Made by a program: the position numbers and the translations under genes. From NCBI GenBank assembly GCA_947646095.1, contig CANSFI010000006.1:1-64000 (forward strand): a stretch of DNA of 64,000 nt, read 5' to 3'. The stretch comes from an uncultured Mycoplasmatota bacterium. GTDB taxonomy: Bacteria > Bacillota_I > Bacilli_A > RF39 > UBA660. Shown here in pieces: positions 58,441 through 64,000 of this stretch; position 1 is the stretch's first letter; each line of letters opens with the position of its first letter. The notes below the pieces were generated by a model that saw nothing but the letters and a program-made list of their open reading frames with translations, searched no databases and was not told where the DNA came from.

Positions 58441-60185
58441 TAATTAGTTTCCTCATCTGTTTTATCTACTGGTTCACTTGGGTTTACTGGTTCAGTAGGG
58501 TTTTCTGGAGCTTTAGCAACTATGATTTTTATTGTAGTTGGAGTAATTACTTTACTACCAGCTGCTCTATCTTGAGAAATAACAGTTCCTGGACTATAAT
58601 CAGTTGTTGTTAAATATTGAATATTTAAAGTAACTCCATTTTTTTCACAAAATTGTTTTACAGCATCAACTGTATATTTTTCAGTGACAAAATCTGGATA
58701 TTTAGTATATATATCAGGTATAGTTAAAGTAACTGTGTCGCCTTTTTTTACTTTTTCTCCAACGGCTGGTTGTTGCTCTAAAATAATATCTGCTTTAATA
58801 TCGTCTGAATTTTCTACTTCTTTTTTTACTATTTCAACTATAATTCCTTTTGCTTCTAGCATACCTTTTATTTCATAATAATTTTTGTTTTTATAATCTT
58901 CAATTAATATTTTATCTGTACCAACTGAAACAACTAATTTTATTTTAGTTCCTTTTTTTACAGTTCTATCTTTAGCTGGTGATGTACTTATTACTAAGCC
59001 TTCTTTTATTTCATCACTATTTTCTTCTTTTACTTCTGTATCTACTTCTAACCCCAATTTTTTTAGCTCTTTTTCAGCATCGACAACACTTTTTTCAGAT
59101 ACATCTGGTATTTTTACTTCCTTAGAATTAGTAAATTTAGGAATAATTATTACAAATAAACAAATTAAGAAAGCAAGAAGGATACATGCTCCTCCTGTAA
59201 TCCAAAGGGCAATGTTTATTTTTTTATCTTTTTTTTCTATTTCATTTAATTCTTGTTCAACTGCCTCATTTCTTTTTGTTCTAGTTAAATCAGGTATAAT
59301 TTTAGTATCTTCTAAATCATGTTCTGGAAATTTATAAGAAATACGAAGTTCATCTGAACGTTCTTTAGATAAAGCCGTTTTTAAATCCTCATTCATTTCT
59401 AATACACTATCATATCTATTTTTAGGATTTTTAGCACATGCTCTTAAAACTATATTTTCTACTGCTTGTGGTATATCTGGATTAATTTCACAAACAGAAG
59501 GTATTTGCTCTTTCATTTGTTTTAATGCAATTTCTACTGCATTATCACCTTTGAATGGAACTTTACCAGTTAAAAGCTCAAACATTAAAATACCTAATGA
59601 ATAAACATCACTTTTAATGGTTGCTCCATCACCATTAGCTTGCTCTGGAGGTAAGTAATGAACTGAACCCATTACTGAATTAGTTTGAGTTAAATCAGCC
59701 GCATTAGATGCGATTGCTATACCAAAGTCAGTTATTTTAACTCTACCATCATCAAGAATCATAACATTTTGTGGTTTAATATCACGATGTATTATATAAC
59801 TTTCATGAGCACAAGAGATAGCAGAAGTTAGTTGTAACATAATATCTATTACTTCTGGTAAAGTTAGAGCACCACGTTTTTTTATTAAACTTTTTAATGT
59901 TTTTCCATCGATATACTCCATGACTATAAAATTATTACCATCATCTTCACCTACATCATACATTTCAACAATATTTGGATGTACTAAAGATGAAGCTGAT
60001 ATCGCTTCTCTTTTAAAACGACGTACAAATTTTTCATCACCTGCTAAATCTCCTCTTAGAATTTTAACTGCTACATTTCTATTTAAAATAGTATCATAAG
60101 CTAAATAAACATTAGCCATTCCGCCTTCACCAATAGATCTAATAATTTGATAACGATCATTTATTTTTTGTCCTTTAATTATCAT
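58440..60185 (-). CDS. prkC: PASTA-domain Ser/Thr protein kinase
   Basis: GEGGMANVYLA, HRDIKPQNVM, TM then PASTA repeats. Confidence 0.95.
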   Translation of the reverse strand: MIIKGQKINDRYQIIRSIGEGGMANVYLAYDTILNRNVAVKILRGDLAGDEKFVRRFKREAISASSLVHPNIVEMYDVGEDDGNNFIVMEYIDGKTLKSLIKKRGALTLPEVIDIMLQLTSAISCAHESYIIHRDIKPQNVMILDDGRVKITDFGIAIASNAADLTQTNSVMGSVHYLPPEQANGDGATIKSDVYSLGILMFELLTGKVPFKGDNAVEIALKQMKEQIPSVCEINPDIPQAVENIVLRACAKNPKNRYDSVLEMNEDLKTALSKERSDELRISYKFPEHDLEDTKIIPDLTRTKRNEAVEQELNEIEKKDKKINIALWITGGACILLAFLICLFVIIIPKFTNSKEVKIPDVSEKSVVDAEKELKKLGLEVDTEVKEENSDEIKEGLVISTSPAKDRTVKKGTKIKLVVSVGTDKILIEDYKNKNYYEIKGMLEAKGIIVEIVKKEVENSDDIKADIILEQQPAVGEKVKKGDTVTLTIPDIYTKYPDFVTEKYTVDAVKQFCEKNGVTLNIQYLTTTDYSPGTVISQDRAAGSKVITPTTIKIIVAKAPENPTEPVNPSEPVDKTDEETN

Positions 60186-60919
60186 TTTACATCACCTCTT
60201 TTTAAGTATGCGATAGAAATGTTGTCATTTCCACCTCTATTATTACTTTTTAAAACTAATTTTGATAGTTTTTCTTGAACAGTATGATCTTCATTTAATA
60301 CTTTCATTATTTGTTCATCATCTAACATATTAGTTAAACCATCACTGCAAAGAAGAATTCCCTCGATATCAGTTTCAACATCAAAGACATCCATCTCAAC
60401 AGTAGTGGTTGCTCCTAAGGCCTTCATTAAAACATTTTTTCTAGGATGTTCCCTAGCAGCTTCCTCAGTTAATTCTCCTGATTTAACGAGTAAATTAACT
60501 AATGTATGATCAGTTGTTATTTTGTGTAGTTTTTTATTCTTAATTACATATCCACTACTATCACCAATGTTTCCAAATAAAAGATAATCTTTTGTTAAAA
60601 TTGCAAGTACTAAAGTTGTTCCCATCCCTTGGCTTTCAGGATTTTCATTAGTATATTTATATATAGATGTATTAGCTTCACTAACTATGTCTTTTATCCA
60701 AATTATAGCCTCATCTTTACTACCAATATTATCAATAGATGAAAAACTTTTAGCAACACTATTAATTGCTATACTAGATGCGATTTCTCCACCACGATGT
60801 CCTCCCATGCCATCAGCAACTGCAAGGAGTATTTCTTCATTTACATTTTTTACAATAGTTACACTATCTTCATTATGGGATCTAACTTTTCCAGGATCTG
60901 TTAAATAACCATATTCCAT
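60182..60919 (-). CDS. prpC: PP2C-family protein phosphatase
   Basis: RSHNEDSV, VADGMGGHRGGE, GGNDNISIA. Confidence 0.95.
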   Translation of the reverse strand: MEYGYLTDPGKVRSHNEDSVTIVKNVNEEILLAVADGMGGHRGGEIASSIAINSVAKSFSSIDNIGSKDEAIIWIKDIVSEANTSIYKYTNENPESQGMGTTLVLAILTKDYLLFGNIGDSSGYVIKNKKLHKITTDHTLVNLLVKSGELTEEAAREHPRKNVLMKALGATTTVEMDVFDVETDIEGILLCSDGLTNMLDDEQIMKVLNEDHTVQEKLSKLVLKSNNRGGNDNISIAYLKRGDVK

Positions 60920-61944
60920 TATTCTTCCTCCTCAATGCTTGACCTTAGTTGACCACAAGCTGCACTTACTTTAGAACCAAATTCTTTTCTGATAGTTACA
61001 TTTATTTTATTTTTTTTAAGTATATCATAAAATTTAAGTATTTTATCTTTAGAACTTTTTTCTAAATTGATATGACCAGTCTCATTATATGGTATTAAAT
61101 TTACATAACAATTTATTCCTTTTAAAAGATGAGCCAATTCTAATGCATGTTTTTCACTATCATTTACACCTTTTAACATGATATACTCAAATGTAACTCT
61201 TCTATTTGTTTTATCTACGTATTCTTTTATAGTTTTTAATAATTCTTCAATTGGATAAGCTTTATTAATAGGCATAATTTTATTTCTTATTTCATTATTA
61301 GGAGCATGAAGACTAATAGCAAGATTAACTTGCTTATCATAGTTCATAAATTCTTTTATTTTGGGAATAATTCCACACGTAGAAATTGTTATATGCCTTG
61401 AACCTAATTCTATTCCTTTATGATTATTAATTATTTCAATAAAATTAATAACATTATCATAGTTATCAAATGGTTCTCCTATTCCCATTAAAACTAAATG
61501 AGTAATACGAATATTTAAGTTTTCTTCTATTTTTATTATTTGCTCTACCATTTCATGACTTTTTAGATTTCTTACTTTTTTTAGCCTTCCACTTTCACAG
61601 AATGTACAACTCATATTACATCCAACTTGGGTAGATATACACAAACTATTACCATAATTATGTTTCATATAAACTGCTTCTATTTTATTATTATCTTCAA
61701 GTTCAAATAAATATTTACAAACATCTATATCTACTTGCTTTTTTATTAATTTTATGGTGGAAAAAGTATAATTTTGTTTTAAATATTCTATTAACTCTTT
61801 TTTTATATTTAACATGTCGTCAAAATTTTTAACCCGTTTTTTATATAGCCAATCATATATTTGACTAGCATTAAATTTTTTATAGCCTTTTTCTAGAAGA
61901 TCTTTTTCTAAGTTTTCTAGTGTAATATCATAAATATTTTTCAT
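60919..61944 (-). CDS. rlmN: 23S rRNA (adenine(2503)-C2)-methyltransferase
   Basis: Radical SAM CNMSCTFCESG; GIGEPFDNYDNV; RKEFGSKVSAACGQL. Confidence 0.95.
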   Translation of the reverse strand: MKNIYDITLENLEKDLLEKGYKKFNASQIYDWLYKKRVKNFDDMLNIKKELIEYLKQNYTFSTIKLIKKQVDIDVCKYLFELEDNNKIEAVYMKHNYGNSLCISTQVGCNMSCTFCESGRLKKVRNLKSHEMVEQIIKIEENLNIRITHLVLMGIGEPFDNYDNVINFIEIINNHKGIELGSRHITISTCGIIPKIKEFMNYDKQVNLAISLHAPNNEIRNKIMPINKAYPIEELLKTIKEYVDKTNRRVTFEYIMLKGVNDSEKHALELAHLLKGINCYVNLIPYNETGHINLEKSSKDKILKFYDILKKNKINVTIRKEFGSKVSAACGQLRSSIEEEE

Positions 61945-62033
61945 ACTTCCACCCTATCTTTAATTATATCAAAATAAAAGAAAAAATAATAGATAAGTTC
62001 TATTATTTTTAACAAAAAGTGTTTAGTATTTGT

Positions 62034-62246
62034 CTAGAAACCTATTATTAAACAAATTATAAAGAAAACAGAGCCTAGGAAAATAGTTAAACGGGTAATA
62101 ACCAACTCTCCTCCTCTTTCTTTACGATTTTTAAATAGGCTATCATTACCACCACTTATTACATTAGAAGCACTTTCTGCTTTTCCACTTTGTAATAAAA
62201 CAATAGCAATTAATAAAATTGATACAATTATTAATACTGTTTGCAT
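62034..62246 (-). CDS. secG: Preprotein translocase subunit SecG
   Basis: LLQSGKAESASNVISGGNDSLF, two TMs. Confidence 0.85.
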   Translation of the reverse strand: MQTVLIIVSILLIAIVLLQSGKAESASNVISGGNDSLFKNRKERGGELVITRLTIFLGSVFFIICLIIGF

Positions 62247-62393
62247 GAGTTTCCTCCTTTTGACTATTAATAGTTTACTACATTTTATTAATTAAATCAA
62301 TATATTTATTTTTGAGTTCGTTTTTTTATTATAATTATAATATTCAATCACTCTTTTGAAACCATTATAAATTTTATCTTTAAGAATTTTATA

Positions 62394-63704
62394 TTATAAA
62401 TCTTTAGATATTGTTATTACTGGTCTTAAACCATAACCAGATGAAGTAGATATATAATCTACAGTCGTAGTAATAATTGCAGTTGTATTAGAAGTAAAAC
62501 CTATAGCATATGAATTACCAGATAATCCCACAGCTGTAGACAACCAATAGCCTTTTGGATTTTTATTTCCATACACATTATCATATAAATATTTTGGACA
62601 GTATGCAGTGCCATCACATCCTACATTTTTAGCTTCTGTATATGTAAGAAGTCTTGCTCTTACATTTTCTACCTTAAATGATGGATATATATTCTCTTCA
62701 TTATTTTTCCCCATATCATCTTTTAATATATATGACATTAATGGAACATTATCCCAATTCCTTGTTCTTTCTTCTAAATTTTTTAAAGCAGTAAGGGGTC
62801 CTATATCAGCGTTTGGTAAAGTTCCATTTCTAAAGTTTGTACCTCCACCTTCTTTATAATCTTCTTTTGTTATCCACCGTATAACATCTCCTAGATTTCT
62901 ATCCATTATTAATGTTAAATCACTTCCTGTATCATTTATTACATAAAAATTATATGTTGTTGTTTTGTTCACTCTAACTGGTATTAGTGTTCCACTTGTA
63001 CACTTTCTATCTTCATCTCTTAAACAATTATCTGTTGCTTTAAATATCAAAACTTTTACATCTACTATTTGTTTTATATTACTTCCATCTAATGCTTCTA
63101 CTGTTACTTTTGCATCTCCTGGAGATACTCCTGTTATTAAACCATTATTACTGACACTTACAATAGGGGAATCACTACTTGTCCATTTTAATTTACTTTT
63201 ATCTATTTTTTCTAATTCTTCACTTAATTTTAAATTTACTTGTTCTTCAAAGTGTAACTTTATTCCAAAATCTTTTATTAGTTCTTTATTATTATTTTCA
63301 TCATTATTTCCAATATTACACTTATTTAAATTATTTTCTATAGTTATATCATTATCTTCATAGCTTTTGGTTATACAATATTTTCCATTACTTATAGCAA
63401 GTTCTATTTTTCCAGTTGTTGATATAATCATATTACCACTTGTAGATTTCTTTTCTTTTATTTCTAAGCCTTCTGCAGTTGAAAAAGTAAATGTTGTTTC
63501 TTTAATTCCATTTTGATCTAATCATTTATTAGAATAATACACCTCTCCTGCTTTTATTATTCCATATGCTGAATCTTTAAATGCACTTCTTTCTGCACGC
63601 TCTATTATATTAATTATTACTGGTACTGTAATTAAAGCTATTATAACTAATATTATTATGACTGCAAGTAATTCTATCAAAGTAAAACCTTTTTTATTTT
63701 TCAT
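62394..63704 (-). other. Pilin-like N-terminus + BIG2-like Ig domain + C-terminal domain; one gene interrupted by a single in-frame TGA (63522-63524)
   Basis: KKGFTLIELLAVIIILVIIALITVPVII...VYYSNK[TGA]LDQNGIKETTFTFSTAEGLEIK...ISTTGKIELAISNGKYCI...LKWTSSDSPIVSVSNNGLITGVSPGDAKVTVEA...GLRPVITISKDL. Confidence 0.75.
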
Positions 63705-64000
63705 CTTATTAATTTACTATATATGTATTTTTGGCTGTAATAATTTTACAATATAAATATTATTTTTATTATATATAATTGTTAATAGAAATTAAAATTA
63801 TAATATAAATTCACAAAAAAACACCTAAATTTTTAGATGTCTTTATTTTTTTTTAAGGGATTTACTATATAAGTTGTATAATTGTCTAAATTTATTGATT
63901 TAATTACTTCTTTCATTTCATCCATATTATATTTTTCAATAATTTCTATATCATCATTTAAAACTTTATTATACTTAACCACATTACTCATAATTTTACT

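Noticed and set aside
1-64000. Genome-wide genetic code 4 (TGA always Trp)
   Set aside because: rsgA would fuse in frame to rpe (AGG TGA CAT ATG), the VanY-like gene ends at a TGA inside its terminator, and MraY ends at its expected length with TGA; intact genes use TGG for Trp.
1-64000. CRISPR arrays, rRNA or tRNA genes
   Set aside because: No regularly spaced repeats with unique spacers and no tRNA/rRNA-like segments were recognized by eye; a tRNAscan/Infernal run would be decisive.

Overview
AT-rich window that looks like a gut-type Firmicute/Tenericute-related chromosome, with two adjacent integrated mobile elements. The chromosomal backbone carries cell-envelope and housekeeping genes: FtsW/MraY/PBP-PASTA, Rel, an Asp-ligase/Alr/AsnB/Fem cluster, Ffh, Ddl, MurF, SPFH/NfeD, RecG, PFOR, and Rpe-RsgA-PrkC-PP2C-RlmN-SecG. 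Element 1 (about 31.46-39.90 kb) is a tyrosine-integrase, MobV-relaxase and AAA-ATPase element. It appears inserted into the 3' end of a strongly promoted small RNA. Element 2 (about 40.48-47.6 kb) has a Tn916-like Int/Xis, an FtsK/TcpA-like ATPase, and a CRESS-virus-like Rep (HUH endonuclease plus SF3 helicase). Beside the rep gene is a perfect 10-bp stem-loop presenting the circovirus-type nonanucleotide TAGTATTAC, followed by three tandem 7-bp iterons. The same element carries an unusual sigma70-HTH fusion and an HD hydrolase. Other notable observations: a 27-codon leader ORF ending 5-6 nt before an intrinsic terminator upstream of a short rel gene; a convergent type I toxin-antitoxin-like locus; pilin-like N-termini on adhesin-like proteins; a MATE/cytidylate-kinase-like fusion; and recurrent in-frame TGA codons, several at positions expected to be Trp, in otherwise readable genes. 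All calls come from reading sequence and ORF translations; no database search was run.
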